From an uncultured Acidobacteriaceae bacterium (GTDB lineage: Bacteria > Acidobacteriota > Terriglobia > Terriglobales > Acidobacteriaceae): 64,000 bases of DNA. Below are positions 19,583-28,170 of this stretch, one piece after another (position 1 is the stretch's first letter; every line of letters starts with the position of its first letter). The DNA is taken from NCBI GenBank assembly GCA_903849645.1, contig CAINJJ010000054.1:62001-126000 (forward strand), read 5' to 3'. The notes beneath the pieces are model-generated. The model saw nothing but the letters and a program-made list of their open reading frames with translations. It was not told the origin of the DNA and ran no database searches. A program made the translations under genes and the position numbers.

Positions 19583-20224
19583 ATGGCTTTTCTGTTTCCA
19601 AAGATCTATCCCATTCTGGATTCTTCGTTTATTCCGGCTGCGGGCAGGGCGGAGTTTCTGCTGCGGCTGGGCGGCTCACTGACGGAGGCGGGCGTGACCC
19701 TGCTGGAGTACCGCAACAAGACGGGCAGCGAGACGGAGTTGCTGGCGGATGCTCGGATTCTGCGGGCGGCGATGCCTCCGGGGTGGGTAAAGCTGATCCT
19801 CGACGACCGGGCGGACCTGGTGGACCTGGTGGGATTTGACGGCGTGCACGTGGACGCCGGGGACACGACCCCGGCGGAGGCGCGCAGCCTGCTGGGGGCG
19901 GAGATGATGGTAGGGACCTTTGGCGGGGGCGAGAGCCTGTTGCCGGGGATTCTGGACGAGCCGGCGGATTATTTTGCGGTGGGGCCTGCTTTCACGACGA
20001 CGACCAAGCAGACCGGGGCTGCACCGATTGGGGTTGACGGGGTGCGGCGGCTGCGCGCCGAGGCCGGGCCGGGGCCGGTGCTGACGGCGGCTGCGGGGAT
20101 CACCCTGGAGACCGCGGCGCTGGTGCTGGCCGCCGGGGCGAATACCGTGGCGGTGGCGGCGGCGCTGTTTAGCACCGAGAACCCTGCACTGGAGTTCAAG
20201 AGATGGATGAACGTGCTGGCGTAA
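19583..20224 (+). CDS. thiE: Thiamine phosphate synthase family protein
   Basis: 213-residue TIM-barrel protein. The family pattern is present in order: 'EYRNKTGSETELLADA' near the start, 'LILDDRADLVDLVGFDGVHV' (substrate loop), 'GAEMMVGTFGGGE', 'DYFAVGPAFTTTTK', and the C-terminal phosphate loop 'TAAAGITLETAALVLAAGANTVAVAAAL'. ThiE joins the thiazole and pyrimidine phosphates. Some residues differ from classical ThiE (for example DVDAGD in place of VHLGQ), so a TenI-like or unusual member is possible. No other thi gene is nearby. Confidence 0.75.
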   Translation: MAFLFPKIYPILDSSFIPAAGRAEFLLRLGGSLTEAGVTLLEYRNKTGSETELLADARILRAAMPPGWVKLILDDRADLVDLVGFDGVHVDAGDTTPAEARSLLGAEMMVGTFGGGESLLPGILDEPADYFAVGPAFTTTTKQTGAAPIGVDGVRRLRAEAGPGPVLTAAAGITLETAALVLAAGANTVAVAAALFSTENPALEFKRWMNVLA

Positions 20225-20395
20225 GGAACCAAGAGACCAAGGGACGCAGGGACGATTGAAAGCTGGAGCGTGCCCCGGTCTGGAGACCCGCGCGTCAGCC
20301 GATTGGGAGATCAGCGCCACAGGAATTCGCTCAAAACGGACAAGATTGAAGAAATTGAAAGACATCGGCGGCAAAATCCGGTAAAACTTTCTCAA

Positions 20396-21973
20396 GTGAC
20401 GACCCCAGACACCACCTCAAATCCTGCAACTCCGGACTCTGCCGGCGCGCCCCGGCTGGTGCAGAGTCTTGGCCTTTTTTCCTCGACGGCGATCGTGATC
20501 GGGTCGATGATCGGGTCCGGTATTTTCATTGTGGACGCGGACATTGCGCGCGGGACCGACTCGCCGGCGCTCTACCTGGGCGCGTGGGTGGTGACAGCCA
20601 TCCTGACGATGATTGGCGCGTTGAGCTACGGCGAGCTGGCGGCGATGATGCCCAAGGCGGGGGGGCAGTATGTCTACCTGCGGGAGTCGCTGGGGCCACT
20701 GTGGGGCTTTCTCTACGGCTGGACGCTCTTCATGGTGATTCAGACGGGGACCATTGCCGCGGTGTGCGTGGCCTTCGGCAAGTTTCTCGGGGTATTTTTT
20801 CCTTCTGTCTCGACCACCAACTGGCTGTGGCACATCGCCAAGGTGCCACCGATTCCGGTGGGTCCGATGGTGCTGGGCAACATGGACATCGGGGTCAACA
20901 CGGCCAACCTGACGGGCATTGTGGTGGTGGTGTTTCTGGCCATCGTGAACATGTTCGGGGTGAAGCTGGGGGCGCTGATTCAGAACGTGTTCACTTCTGC
21001 AAAGGCCATCTCGCTGGCGGCGCTGATTGTGCTGGCGTTCACGGTAGGGCGCAACGCGACCGCGGTGGAGGCGAACTTCGGCGCGGGCTGGAGCCAGTTT
21101 TGGAGGAACGCGGGCTGGGGTGCGCTGCACCCGGTGCAGGTGGGCGTGGGCGGCCCCATGGTGCTGGTCAACGTGCTTGTGATTCTGGCGGTGACGCAGG
21201 TGGGTTCGCTGTTCTCGGCCGATGCGTGGAACAACATCACCTTTACGGCGGGCGAGGTGAAGAATCCCCGGCGGAACATTCCGCTGTCGCTGATTCTGGG
21301 CGTGGGCTTTGTGCTGACGGTCTATCTGCTGGCCTCAGTGGCATACATTCTGGTGCTGCCGCTGCATGGGGACCCGCATGGCGCAACAGTGCTGGCGCGG
21401 GGCGTGCAGTATGCGTCCGAGGACCGGGTGGGAACGGCGGCGCTGGAGCAGATCTTCCACTCCGGCGGGGCGTGGCTGATGGCCGGGGCGATTCTGATTT
21501 CAACCTTTGGCTGCGCCAACGGGATGACGCTGGCGGGAGCGCGAGTCTACTACGCGATGAGCCGCGACGGGCTGTTTTTCAAGGCGGTGGGGAAGCTCCA
21601 TCCGAGGTTTCACACGCCGGTGCTGGGGCTGGTGGTGCAGGCGGCCTGGACGATTGTGCTGTGCTTCTCGGGGTCCTATGGGCAACTGCTGGACTACATC
21701 ATCTTCGCGGTGCTGGTGTTCTACATTCTGACCATCGTGGGTCTGTTTGTGCTGCGCTTCAAGCGGCCGGAGGCGGCGCGGCCTTACAAGGCGCTGGGGT
21801 ATCCGGTGCTGCCGGGGCTTTACATCGTGATGGCTTCGTGGATTTGCGTTGTATTATTGCGTTACAAGCCCCAGTACACATGGCCAGGCCTGGTGCTGGT
21901 ACTGCTGGGCATCCCTGTATACCTGTTCTGGTCGCGGCGCACTGAACGGCCGCAAGAAAACGAAGCGAACTGA
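20396..21973 (+). CDS. APC-family amino-acid permease
   Basis: About 525 residues from a GTG at 20396; the frame is open from 20270, but the residues before the GTG are polar and unlike a permease. About 12-14 hydrophobic spans begin with 'FSSTAIVIGSMIGSGIFIVDADIAR', the GSGIF unwound-helix substrate site of the APC superfamily. 'GWTLFMVIQTGTIAAVCVAFGKFLG' and 'NITFTAGEVKNPRRNIPLSL' are further family marks. Cytoplasmic-membrane amino-acid uptake or exchange; substrate not predictable. A second APC gene follows 38 bp later. Confidence 0.88.
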   Translation: MTTPDTTSNPATPDSAGAPRLVQSLGLFSSTAIVIGSMIGSGIFIVDADIARGTDSPALYLGAWVVTAILTMIGALSYGELAAMMPKAGGQYVYLRESLGPLWGFLYGWTLFMVIQTGTIAAVCVAFGKFLGVFFPSVSTTNWLWHIAKVPPIPVGPMVLGNMDIGVNTANLTGIVVVVFLAIVNMFGVKLGALIQNVFTSAKAISLAALIVLAFTVGRNATAVEANFGAGWSQFWRNAGWGALHPVQVGVGGPMVLVNVLVILAVTQVGSLFSADAWNNITFTAGEVKNPRRNIPLSLILGVGFVLTVYLLASVAYILVLPLHGDPHGATVLARGVQYASEDRVGTAALEQIFHSGGAWLMAGAILISTFGCANGMTLAGARVYYAMSRDGLFFKAVGKLHPRFHTPVLGLVVQAAWTIVLCFSGSYGQLLDYIIFAVLVFYILTIVGLFVLRFKRPEAARPYKALGYPVLPGLYIVMASWICVVLLRYKPQYTWPGLVLVLLGIPVYLFWSRRTERPQENEAN

Positions 21974-22011
21974 AACTGACACCCAATCCCTCAGAAGGAA
22001 GTCCCTTATTC

Positions 22012-23544
22012 ATGTCCAGACTGCTCCGTATCAAACCGATGTCGATGCTGTCGCAAGAGGCTGGTGAACAGGGCGAACACACGCTGAAGCGTTCGCTGAG
22101 CGCATTGAACCTGATCACGCTGGGGATCGGGGCCGTGATCGGCGCCGGCATCTTCACGCTGACCGGCCAGGCAGCCGCGCTTCATGCGGGTCCGGCGGTG
22201 GCGCTGAGCTTTGTGCTGGCGGGCGTCACGTGCGCTTTCGCGGGCCTCTGCTACGCCGAGTTTGCTTCGATCATTCCCATCGCCGGGTCCGCCTATACCT
22301 ATGGGTACGCGACGCTGGGCGAGTTGGTGGCATGGATCATCGGCTGGGACCTGACGCTGGAGTACGCATTTGGCGCGTCGACCGTGGCCTCGGGCTGGGC
22401 AGGCTACTTCAACAGCCTGATGCAGCAGTTGGGGATTGTGATTCCGCCCGCGCTGACAACGACCACGGGCAATATTCTGGTGAAGTACAACGGGATATGG
22501 ATGGACAAGATGTCGCTGCCGCCGGGGGTGAGCGACGCAGGGCTGCTGCATGTGACGGGGCTGTTCAACCTGGTGGCCGTTTGCATCGTGGTAGTGGTGA
22601 CGACGATTCTGGTAATCGGCATCAAGGAGTCGGCCAACTTCAACTCGGCGATCGTGATTATCAAGCTGGGGATTGTGGGCATCTTCCTGGTGGTGGGCGG
22701 CCTCTATCTGTTCCACAATCCGCACGTGGCGAGCCTCAACTGGCATCCGTTCATTCCGCCGGCCGATGGGCATGGCAACTTCGGATGGGGTGGAATTCCG
22801 GTAGCGGCGGCTTCAATCTTCTTTGCGTATATCGGATTCGATGCCGTGTCGACCGCGGCGCAGGAGGCCAAGAACCCACAGCGGGATATGCCGATCGGCA
22901 TTCTGGGTTCGCTGGTGGTGTGCACGATTCTCTACATCCTGGTGTCGCTGGTGCTGACCGGGCTGGTGAGCTACAAGACGCTGAATGTCTCGGCGCCGGT
23001 GGCGCTGGCGATTGACGCGACGGGTGTGGGCTGGGGCTCGATCCTGGTGAAGGTGGGCGCGGTGTTCGGGCTGGCCACGGTGATGCTGGTGATGCTGCTG
23101 GGGCAGTCCCGCGTCTTCTACTCGATGTCGCGGGACGGCCTCTTGCCAAAGTGGGCGTCGGCGATTCATCCCAAGTTCCGTACGCCATGGATTACGACGA
23201 TTGTCTTCGGCACATTCGCGGCCATCATGCCGGCGTTTTTGCCCATCGACAAGCTGTCGGAGCTGGTGAACATCGGCACCCTGCTAGCGTTCACGATTGT
23301 GTGCGCGGGGGTTTGGGTGCTGCGGGTGCGGCATCCGGAGATGAAGCGTCCGTTCAAGACGCCGCTGGTGCCGCTGGTGCCAATTCTGGGCATTCTGAGC
23401 GCCGTCTACCTGATGACCCAACTGATGCGGATCACCTGGATTGTGATGATCGGATGGCTGCTGCTGGGCCTGGTGATCTACTTTGGGTACTCGCTCAAGC
23501 ACAGCAAGGTGCAGAAGCTGGCCAAGGCGGAAGAGATCGACTGA
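22012..23544 (+). CDS. APC-family amino-acid permease, cationic amino-acid transporter type
   Basis: 510 residues with about 12-14 membrane spans. 'LITLGIGAVIGAGIFTLTGQAA' is the APC substrate loop. 'FAYIGFDAVSTAAQEAKNPQRDMPIGI' and 'QSRVFYSMSRDGLLPKW' are typical of the CAT/YfnA-like branch. It differs clearly from the permease just upstream, so the pair is not a recent tandem duplication. Same strand, probably one transcript, ending at the hairpin at 23576. Confidence 0.9.
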   Translation: MSRLLRIKPMSMLSQEAGEQGEHTLKRSLSALNLITLGIGAVIGAGIFTLTGQAAALHAGPAVALSFVLAGVTCAFAGLCYAEFASIIPIAGSAYTYGYATLGELVAWIIGWDLTLEYAFGASTVASGWAGYFNSLMQQLGIVIPPALTTTTGNILVKYNGIWMDKMSLPPGVSDAGLLHVTGLFNLVAVCIVVVVTTILVIGIKESANFNSAIVIIKLGIVGIFLVVGGLYLFHNPHVASLNWHPFIPPADGHGNFGWGGIPVAAASIFFAYIGFDAVSTAAQEAKNPQRDMPIGILGSLVVCTILYILVSLVLTGLVSYKTLNVSAPVALAIDATGVGWGSILVKVGAVFGLATVMLVMLLGQSRVFYSMSRDGLLPKWASAIHPKFRTPWITTIVFGTFAAIMPAFLPIDKLSELVNIGTLLAFTIVCAGVWVLRVRHPEMKRPFKTPLVPLVPILGILSAVYLMTQLMRITWIVMIGWLLLGLVIYFGYSLKHSKVQKLAKAEEID

Positions 23545-23575
23545 GGCGGACTGGATCAACATTTTGCAAGGAAAT

Positions 23576-23601
23576 GGCCTCCCATGCGGGAGGCCGTTTC
23601 T
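23576..23601 (+). terminator. Rho-independent terminator after the permease pair
   Basis: 8-bp perfect stem GGCCTCCC / GGGAGGCC with an ATGC loop followed by GTTTCTGGTTT, 31 bp after the stop codon. Confidence 0.75.
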
Positions 23602-23617
23602 GGTTTGGGGCAAGCGG

Positions 23618-23659
23618 TTGCAGGGTGCGTTGTGTTGAACTAGACTAAGTGAACTTAGT
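23618..23659 (+). promoter_or_regulatory. Promoter and overlapping operator of the toxin-antitoxin operon
   Basis: TTGCAG (23618-23623) and TAGACT (23641-23646) are separated by exactly 17 bp, a good sigma-70 type match. A perfect palindrome, ACTAAGT-GA-ACTTAGT (23644-23659), overlaps the -10 box and the expected transcription start. This is where a Phd/YefM-type antitoxin would bind to repress its own operon. Confidence 0.7.
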
Positions 23660-23675
23660 TCATCCGGAGGCGACG

Positions 23676-23936
23676 ATGCGGACCATCAACATTCACCAGG
23701 CCAAGACGCATCTTTCACGACTGGTTGACGAGGCGGAGAAGGGGGATTCATTCATTATTGCGAAGGCGGGGAAGCCGAAGGTGCTGGTGACGCGGCTGGA
23801 TGCGCCCGAGGCTCCGGCGAAAAGGCGACTGGGCTTCATGAAAGGGATGTTTACACTCCCAGACAATTTCGAAGAGCTCGACAGAGAGATGGATAAGGAA
23901 ATTGAGCGAATGTTTCTCGGTGAGGACGAGCAATGA
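23676..23936 (+). CDS. Phd/YefM-family antitoxin
   Basis: 86 residues. The N-terminal 'MRTINIHQAKTHLSRLVDEAEKGDSFIIAKAGKPKVLVTRL' is the classic Phd/YefM DNA-binding fold. The C-terminal acidic part 'LDREMDKEIERMFLGEDEQ' is the flexible toxin-neutralising arm. The start at 23676 follows CGGAGGCG; an in-frame ATG at 23649 lies inside the operator and is rejected. Its stop overlaps the toxin start (ATGA). Confidence 0.92.
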   Translation: MRTINIHQAKTHLSRLVDEAEKGDSFIIAKAGKPKVLVTRLDAPEAPAKRRLGFMKGMFTLPDNFEELDREMDKEIERMFLGEDEQ

Positions 23937-24319
23937 GGTATCTGCTGGATACTCATGTCGTTCTCTGGGCGATACTCGATTCTCCTCGCCTCGGACCGGT
24001 AACCAGGGAGATTCTTGGAAACCTGGAGAATAGGCTGTACTTCAGCGCCACCTGCATTTGGGAGATTTCCATCAAACGGGGGCGCCTCAAGCATGACTTC
24101 TTGTACGACCCGCACGAGATTCGGATGAGGCTGACGGAAAACGGCTACGAGGAATTGCCTATCTGGAGCCAGCATGCTGCCGAGGTAGGCGCCCTTCCTC
24201 CCATACACAAAAATCCCTTCGACCGCCTGCTGATAGCGCAGGCGATGGTCGAAGGGATTACGCTTTTGACTTCCGACGCGGTCGTGGCCCAGTATCCGGG
24301 CCCGATTCGCAAGGTCTGA
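23933..24319 (+). CDS. VapC-type PIN-domain ribonuclease toxin
   Basis: 128-residue PIN domain. 'YLLDTHVVLWAI' carries the first catalytic Asp, 'SATCIWEISIKRGRL' the conserved Glu, and 'NPFDRLLIAQAMVEGITLLTSD' the last acidic cluster. VapC toxins cleave tRNA or rRNA at specific sites. All acidic residues are present, so the toxin looks active. Translationally coupled to the antitoxin by a 4-bp overlap. Confidence 0.92.
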   Translation: MRYLLDTHVVLWAILDSPRLGPVTREILGNLENRLYFSATCIWEISIKRGRLKHDFLYDPHEIRMRLTENGYEELPIWSQHAAEVGALPPIHKNPFDRLLIAQAMVEGITLLTSDAVVAQYPGPIRKV

Positions 24320-24327
24320 GTTCCGGG

Positions 24328-24756
24328 TTATGCGGTAGCCTTGGCGCAGAACTCGTCAAAGGCGCGGACCAGCTCGCCCGCAATCTGCTGGGCGGTGGCC
24401 TGTTCAATCACATAGCGCTGCATGAGGTAGACCAGCTTGCCGTCGCGCAGGATGGCGACCGCGGGGGAGCTGGGCGGGTTGCCTTCAAAGTAGCCGCGGG
24501 CCTTGGCGGTGGCTTCCATGTCCTGTCCGGCGAAGACCGTGATCTTGTGGTCGGGGAGGTTGGCGGAGTTGGCGAGAGCCAGCCGAACGCCGGGGCGCAT
24601 CTTGCCGGCCGCGCAGCCGCAGATGGAGTTGACGACGAGAAGGGTGGTGCCCGGCTGGGCCAGGGCCGCGTCCACGTCCTCGGCGGTGCGGGTTTCGTTG
24701 ATGCCTGCGCGCACAAGCTCTTCGCGCATGGGAATGATCATCAGTTCTGGATACAT
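24328..24756 (-). CDS. BrxA/BrxB-family bacilliredoxin
   Basis: 142-residue thioredoxin-fold protein of the YphP/YqiW family. The redox motif is CGC ('NSICGCAAGKMRPG', about residues 46-48) rather than CxxC, as in bacilliredoxins that remove bacillithiol from proteins. 'FAGQDMEATAKARGYF' and 'PPSSPAVAILRDGKLVYLMQR' complete the family pattern. The presence of this gene suggests that the host makes bacillithiol, but no bsh gene is in the window. Confidence 0.9.
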   Translation of the reverse strand: MYPELMIIPMREELVRAGINETRTAEDVDAALAQPGTTLLVVNSICGCAAGKMRPGVRLALANSANLPDHKITVFAGQDMEATAKARGYFEGNPPSSPAVAILRDGKLVYLMQRYVIEQATAQQIAGELVRAFDEFCAKATA

Positions 24757-24826
24757 TGTTGCCTCCGGGCGGGGAAGTTACCTTCCGCTATTCTAACGTG
24801 AATTGGGTTAGTGTAGCCTTTATCGA

Positions 24827-25897
24827 ATGCGGATAGAAGAGAACAGGGTACTGGGACCGTTGACTACGCTGGGCATCGGCGGGCCGGCGCGGTGGTTTGC
24901 CGAGGCGGCGAGCGAAGAGGATGTGGCGGAGGCGGCGGCGTGGGCCGGCGAGCGCGGCAAGGAGCTGTTTGTGCTGGGCGGGGGAAGCAACCTGCTGGTC
25001 TCCGACGCCGGGTTCGGCGGGCTGGTGCTGCGCGTGGCGCTGCGGGGGATTACCCCAATCGACGGCGCAGACGAGCCGGAGACCCGGGTCTATCAGACTG
25101 GCGCGGGCGAGGACTGGGACGGCTTTGTGGAGCGCGCGATCGAGGACAACTGTGCAGGCATTGAGTGCCTGGCGGGGATTCCAGGGACCGCGGGGGGAAC
25201 GCCTGTGCAGAACGTGGGAGCCTATGGGCAGGAGGTCGCTTCGGCGATCGAGCGGGTGCGGGCCTTTGACCTCAAGCACCATGTCTTTGTGGAGTTCGCG
25301 GGCGCGGAGTGCGGCTTTGCGTATCGTCGCAGCCGGTTCAACACGGCGGACCGGGGCCGCTATGTGGTAACGCGGGTGGACTATCGCCTGGCTCCGGGGG
25401 GAGCGCCCACGGTGCGCTACGCAGACCTGCAGAAGGCGCTGGCGGAGCGCGGCGCAGAGGCAGCGCTGCCGAGCCTGAGCGAGGTGGCCGCCGCCGTGAG
25501 GCAGGTGCGGCAGGCCAAGGGAATGCTGCTGGTGGAGGGCGAGGCGGATTGCCGGAGCGCGGGGAGCTTCTTCAAGAACCCGGTGGTGAGTGAGGAACTG
25601 GTGAAGGCGATTGCGGCGGCGGGCGGCAAGGAGCCTCCGCGGTTTCCTGCCGGGGCTGGGCAGGAGAGCGCGGGCCGGGTCAAGATTCCAGCGGCGTGGC
25701 TGATTGAACATGCGGGATTCAGCAAAGGCTACCGGAAGGGCTCTGCGGGCATCTCATCGCGGCACACGCTGGCGCTGGTGAACCTGGGCGGGGCGACGGC
25801 GGATGATGTGCTGGCGCTGGCCCGGGAGATTGGCACGGCGGTGGAGCGGCGCTTTGGCATTGGCCTGGAGATGGAGCCGGTCTGCATCGGGTTTTGA
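24827..25897 (+). CDS. murB: UDP-N-acetylenolpyruvoylglucosamine reductase
   Basis: 356-residue type I MurB, the NADPH/FAD enzyme that makes UDP-MurNAc for peptidoglycan. 'TLGIGGPARWFAEA' and 'LFVLGGGSNLLVSDAGFGGLVL' form the FAD site. 'GIPGTAGGTPVQNVGAYGQE' and 'CRSAGSFFKNP' hold the catalytic Ser, and 'AAWLIEHAGFSKGYRKG' and the C-terminal Glu region are present. The start is the ATG at 24827. Stands alone, divergent from the bacilliredoxin gene. Confidence 0.95.
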   Translation: MRIEENRVLGPLTTLGIGGPARWFAEAASEEDVAEAAAWAGERGKELFVLGGGSNLLVSDAGFGGLVLRVALRGITPIDGADEPETRVYQTGAGEDWDGFVERAIEDNCAGIECLAGIPGTAGGTPVQNVGAYGQEVASAIERVRAFDLKHHVFVEFAGAECGFAYRRSRFNTADRGRYVVTRVDYRLAPGGAPTVRYADLQKALAERGAEAALPSLSEVAAAVRQVRQAKGMLLVEGEADCRSAGSFFKNPVVSEELVKAIAAAGGKEPPRFPAGAGQESAGRVKIPAAWLIEHAGFSKGYRKGSAGISSRHTLALVNLGGATADDVLALAREIGTAVERRFGIGLEMEPVCIGF

Positions 25898-25942
25898 AGT
25901 CTAAAAGAGAATTGTGCGACAGCCCAGTTTTGAGGACGCAGA

Positions 25943-26515
25943 ATGAAGACGAATCGGTTGGAAGCCTTCAGTGACGGGGTGATTGCGGTGATTATCACCA
26001 TCATGGTGCTGGAGTTGAAGCCGCCCCACGAGGCGACCGTGGCGGCCATCGGCGAGGTGCTGCCTTCGCTGCTGGTGTATGGGCTGAGCTTTCTGGTGGT
26101 GGCGATCATGTGGATCAACCATCACCATTTTCTGGATCGCGCATTGCGGGCCGATACGCTGCTGCTGTGGAGCAACAACAACCTGCTGTTCTGGATGTCG
26201 CTGATCCCTTTTGTGACGGCGTACCTGGGGCAGAACCACCGGACGCCGATGGCGGTGGCGGCCTATGGGCTGGTGCTGGCGCTGGTTTCGGCGTCCTTCC
26301 TGGGGCTGCAGACGGCGCTGGCGCGGCAGGACAAGGAAGACCCGAAGCGGAGCCTGCACTTCCGGCGGATGAACTGGAAGGCCGGGCTCTCCTTTGCGCT
26401 GTATGCATCTGCTGCGGGGCTGGCTTTCAGGTCCGTGTCGGTGTCGCTGACCATCTTTGTGCTGATTCCGCTGATGTATTTCTGGCCGGAGCGGGAGACG
26501 ATGTGCGCGGAGTGA
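25943..26515 (+). CDS. TMEM175-family (DUF1211) potassium-channel-like membrane protein
   Basis: 190 residues with about six hydrophobic spans. The N-terminal signature 'RLEAFSDGVIAVIITIMVLEL' is the FSDG pore-helix motif that defines bacterial TMEM175 proteins. Members form tetrameric K+-selective leak channels in the cytoplasmic membrane. 'MWINHHHFLDRAL' is also a family block. Follows murB by 45 bp on the same strand, though the two are functionally unrelated. Confidence 0.88.
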   Translation: MKTNRLEAFSDGVIAVIITIMVLELKPPHEATVAAIGEVLPSLLVYGLSFLVVAIMWINHHHFLDRALRADTLLLWSNNNLLFWMSLIPFVTAYLGQNHRTPMAVAAYGLVLALVSASFLGLQTALARQDKEDPKRSLHFRRMNWKAGLSFALYASAAGLAFRSVSVSLTIFVLIPLMYFWPERETMCAE

Positions 26516-26805
26516 AACAGAGGATTCCGAGGCTTCATGCCTGAGAGCGGGATCCCCTTCTGGATGCTGCGTTCGCTCCGGATGACCGGGCGCGATTTCC
26601 CCCGCCCCTTCGGGGCTTGAAGCTTCAATAGGCGCTCAACCCAGGACGGCGCTCCGCTTGTCCTGGGCTATTCTCCCTTGCCCCTCCGGGGCGGGTCCAG
26701 TGGCGTGTCGATGATTTCAGGCTGAACGCAAGCGGGGCGGGTCCAGTGGCGTGTCGATGATTTCAGACGAGGTGCGAGCGGGGGCTGGGGATTGAAGCGG
26801 TCCGG
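26516..26805. other. Repeat-rich intergenic spacer between TMEM175 and modC
   Basis: 290 bp without a gene. It holds several inverted repeats (CCCAGGAC...GTCCTGGG around 26640-26667, GCCCCTTCGGGGC near 26606, CCCCTCCGGGG near 26681) and a 33-bp direct repeat. The two flanking genes are convergent, so the hairpins could end both transcripts. Confidence 0.6.
26688..26766. repeat. 33-bp direct repeat, two copies
   Basis: The same 33-bp unit, starting GGGGCGGGTCCAG and ending GATGATTTCAG, is present at 26688-26720 and 26734-26766, with 13 bp between. The second copy runs to within 40 bp of the modC stop codon. Two copies are too few for a CRISPR array; it looks like a tandem duplication of intergenic DNA. 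Confidence 0.85.
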
Positions 26806-27504
26806 CTAGCCGAGGCGGGTCTGGAGGCGGCCGCGTTCGGCCGCGAGGACTTCCGTGGCGGGGCCGAGGGCGGTGAGGCGGCCCTCCTTGAGCAGCGCGA
26901 CCTCCGCGCCGGTTGCCAGGGCGTCGGTGGCGTCGTGGGTGGCGAGTACGGTCTGGGTGCCGTTTGCGGCGGTCCATGCCTGCAGGCGGGCGAGAAGAGC
27001 GTCGCTGGCGGCGCCGTCGAGCGCTGAAAAAGGCTCGTCAAGAAGCAAAAGGCGTGGCCGGGGCGCCAGTGCGCGGGCCAGGGCCACACGCTGCGCTTCG
27101 CCGCCGGAGAGATGCAGCGGGCGGCGGTCCACAAGATGGCGGGCATCGACCAAATCCAGCATCTCTTCGACGCGGGCGGGACGGCTCTTGCGGTCAAGAC
27201 TGCCTAGCCCATAGGCGACATTGGCGGCAATGCCGAGGTGCGGGAAGAGCGAAGGCTGCTGCGAGACCATGGCGATGCAACGGCTGCCGGGACGCAGGAA
27301 GATGCGGCTGGGCGAGTCGGTGAGCGGGCGGCCGTCGAGGACGATGCGGCCGACCTGCGGGCGGTCGAGGCCAGCCAGCAGGCGGAGCAGGGTTGTCTTG
27401 CCTGAGCCGGAGGGACCGAAGATCACAGTCCACTCGGCGGCGAAGCGGCAGGCGAGCTGGAGGTGGAAGCTGCCGCGGCGGGCATCGAGGGTGAGATCAA
27501 TCAA
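26806..27504 (-). CDS. modC: Molybdate ABC transporter ATP-binding protein
   Basis: 232-residue ABC ATPase. Walker A is GPSGSGKTT, the Q-loop is 'MVSQQPSLFPHL', the signature is LSGGEAQRVALARAL, Walker B is LLLLDEPFSALD and the switch His is in 'VLATHDATD'. It lacks the C-terminal MOP molybdate-sensing domain of E. coli ModC, so it is a short form. The start is a TTG at 27504 that overlaps the modB stop by 8 bp; the frame stays open upstream inside modB but that part is out-of-frame shadow sequence. Confidence 0.85.
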   Translation of the reverse strand: MIDLTLDARRGSFHLQLACRFAAEWTVIFGPSGSGKTTLLRLLAGLDRPQVGRIVLDGRPLTDSPSRIFLRPGSRCIAMVSQQPSLFPHLGIAANVAYGLGSLDRKSRPARVEEMLDLVDARHLVDRRPLHLSGGEAQRVALARALAPRPRLLLLDEPFSALDGAASDALLARLQAWTAANGTQTVLATHDATDALATGAEVALLKEGRLTALGPATEVLAAERGRLQTRLG

Positions 27505-28165
27505 GGCTGCCTCCGCTGGAGCGTCCGCCGTTGTAGATGACGGCAAGGGCCAGGAGGCTGAGAGCCAGGAGAATGGCTGCCGTGCGGCCGGCCGCGGAGT
27601 AGTCAAAGTTTTCAACCTGGTTGTAGAGAACGATGGACAGGGTGCGGGTGGCGCCGGGAATGTCTCCGCCCAGCATGAGGACCACGCCGAACTCGCCCAC
27701 CGTGTGGAGAAAGCTGAGAACCGCGGCTGCGACGAGGGAGCGCCGGGCGAGGGGCAGGAAGAGGCTGAGGACGACCCGGACGGGTGACGCGCCCAGGAGC
27801 CGGGCGGCGTCAATCAGCGGCTGGTCAACGGCGGCAAAGCCGGCCACCAGAGGCTGCACGGCAAAGGGCAGGCTGTAGATGACGGAGCCGACGACCAGTC
27901 CCGCAAAGGAGAACGCCAGCGGATGACCCAGGAATGTTGTCAGGGCGCGGCCAAAAGAGGTGCGTGGACCGAGCATGACGAGCAAAAAGAAGCCGAGGAC
28001 GGTGGGGGGCAGAACGAGAGGCAGTGCTGCCAGCGCCTCAACCCCGGCAAGCAGGCGGCTGCGCCCCAGCACCAGAAGGGCCGCGAGGGGTACGGAGACG
28101 GCAAGCAGAATTGCCGTGGTGACCGCGGCCAGCTTCAGAGTGAGGGCGAGCGCCTGCCAATCCAT
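27497..28165 (-). CDS. modB: Molybdate ABC transporter permease
   Basis: 222 residues with about five to six spans. The cytoplasmic EAA loop 'IDAARLLGASPVRVVLSLFLPLARRSL' contacts the ATPase. 'LPPTVLGFFLLVML' and 'GEFGVVLMLGGDIPGATRTLSIVLYN' are ModB hallmarks (GEFGA..M..GNIPG type). Overlaps modC and lies 5 bp after modA, giving a modA-modB-modC operon. Confidence 0.93.
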   Translation of the reverse strand: MDWQALALTLKLAAVTTAILLAVSVPLAALLVLGRSRLLAGVEALAALPLVLPPTVLGFFLLVMLGPRTSFGRALTTFLGHPLAFSFAGLVVGSVIYSLPFAVQPLVAGFAAVDQPLIDAARLLGASPVRVVLSLFLPLARRSLVAAAVLSFLHTVGEFGVVLMLGGDIPGATRTLSIVLYNQVENFDYSAAGRTAAILLALSLLALAVIYNGGRSSGGSLD

Positions 28166-28170
28166 TGTTA

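Noticed and set aside
20584..21945. 453-codon Gly-rich frame within the first APC permease
   Set aside because: Same-strand frame shadow; the permease frame has membrane spans and family motifs.
20396..23544. Recent tandem duplication of permease genes
   Set aside because: The two APC proteins differ throughout apart from superfamily motifs.
26688..26766. CRISPR array
   Set aside because: Only two repeat units, a 13-bp spacer and no cas genes.
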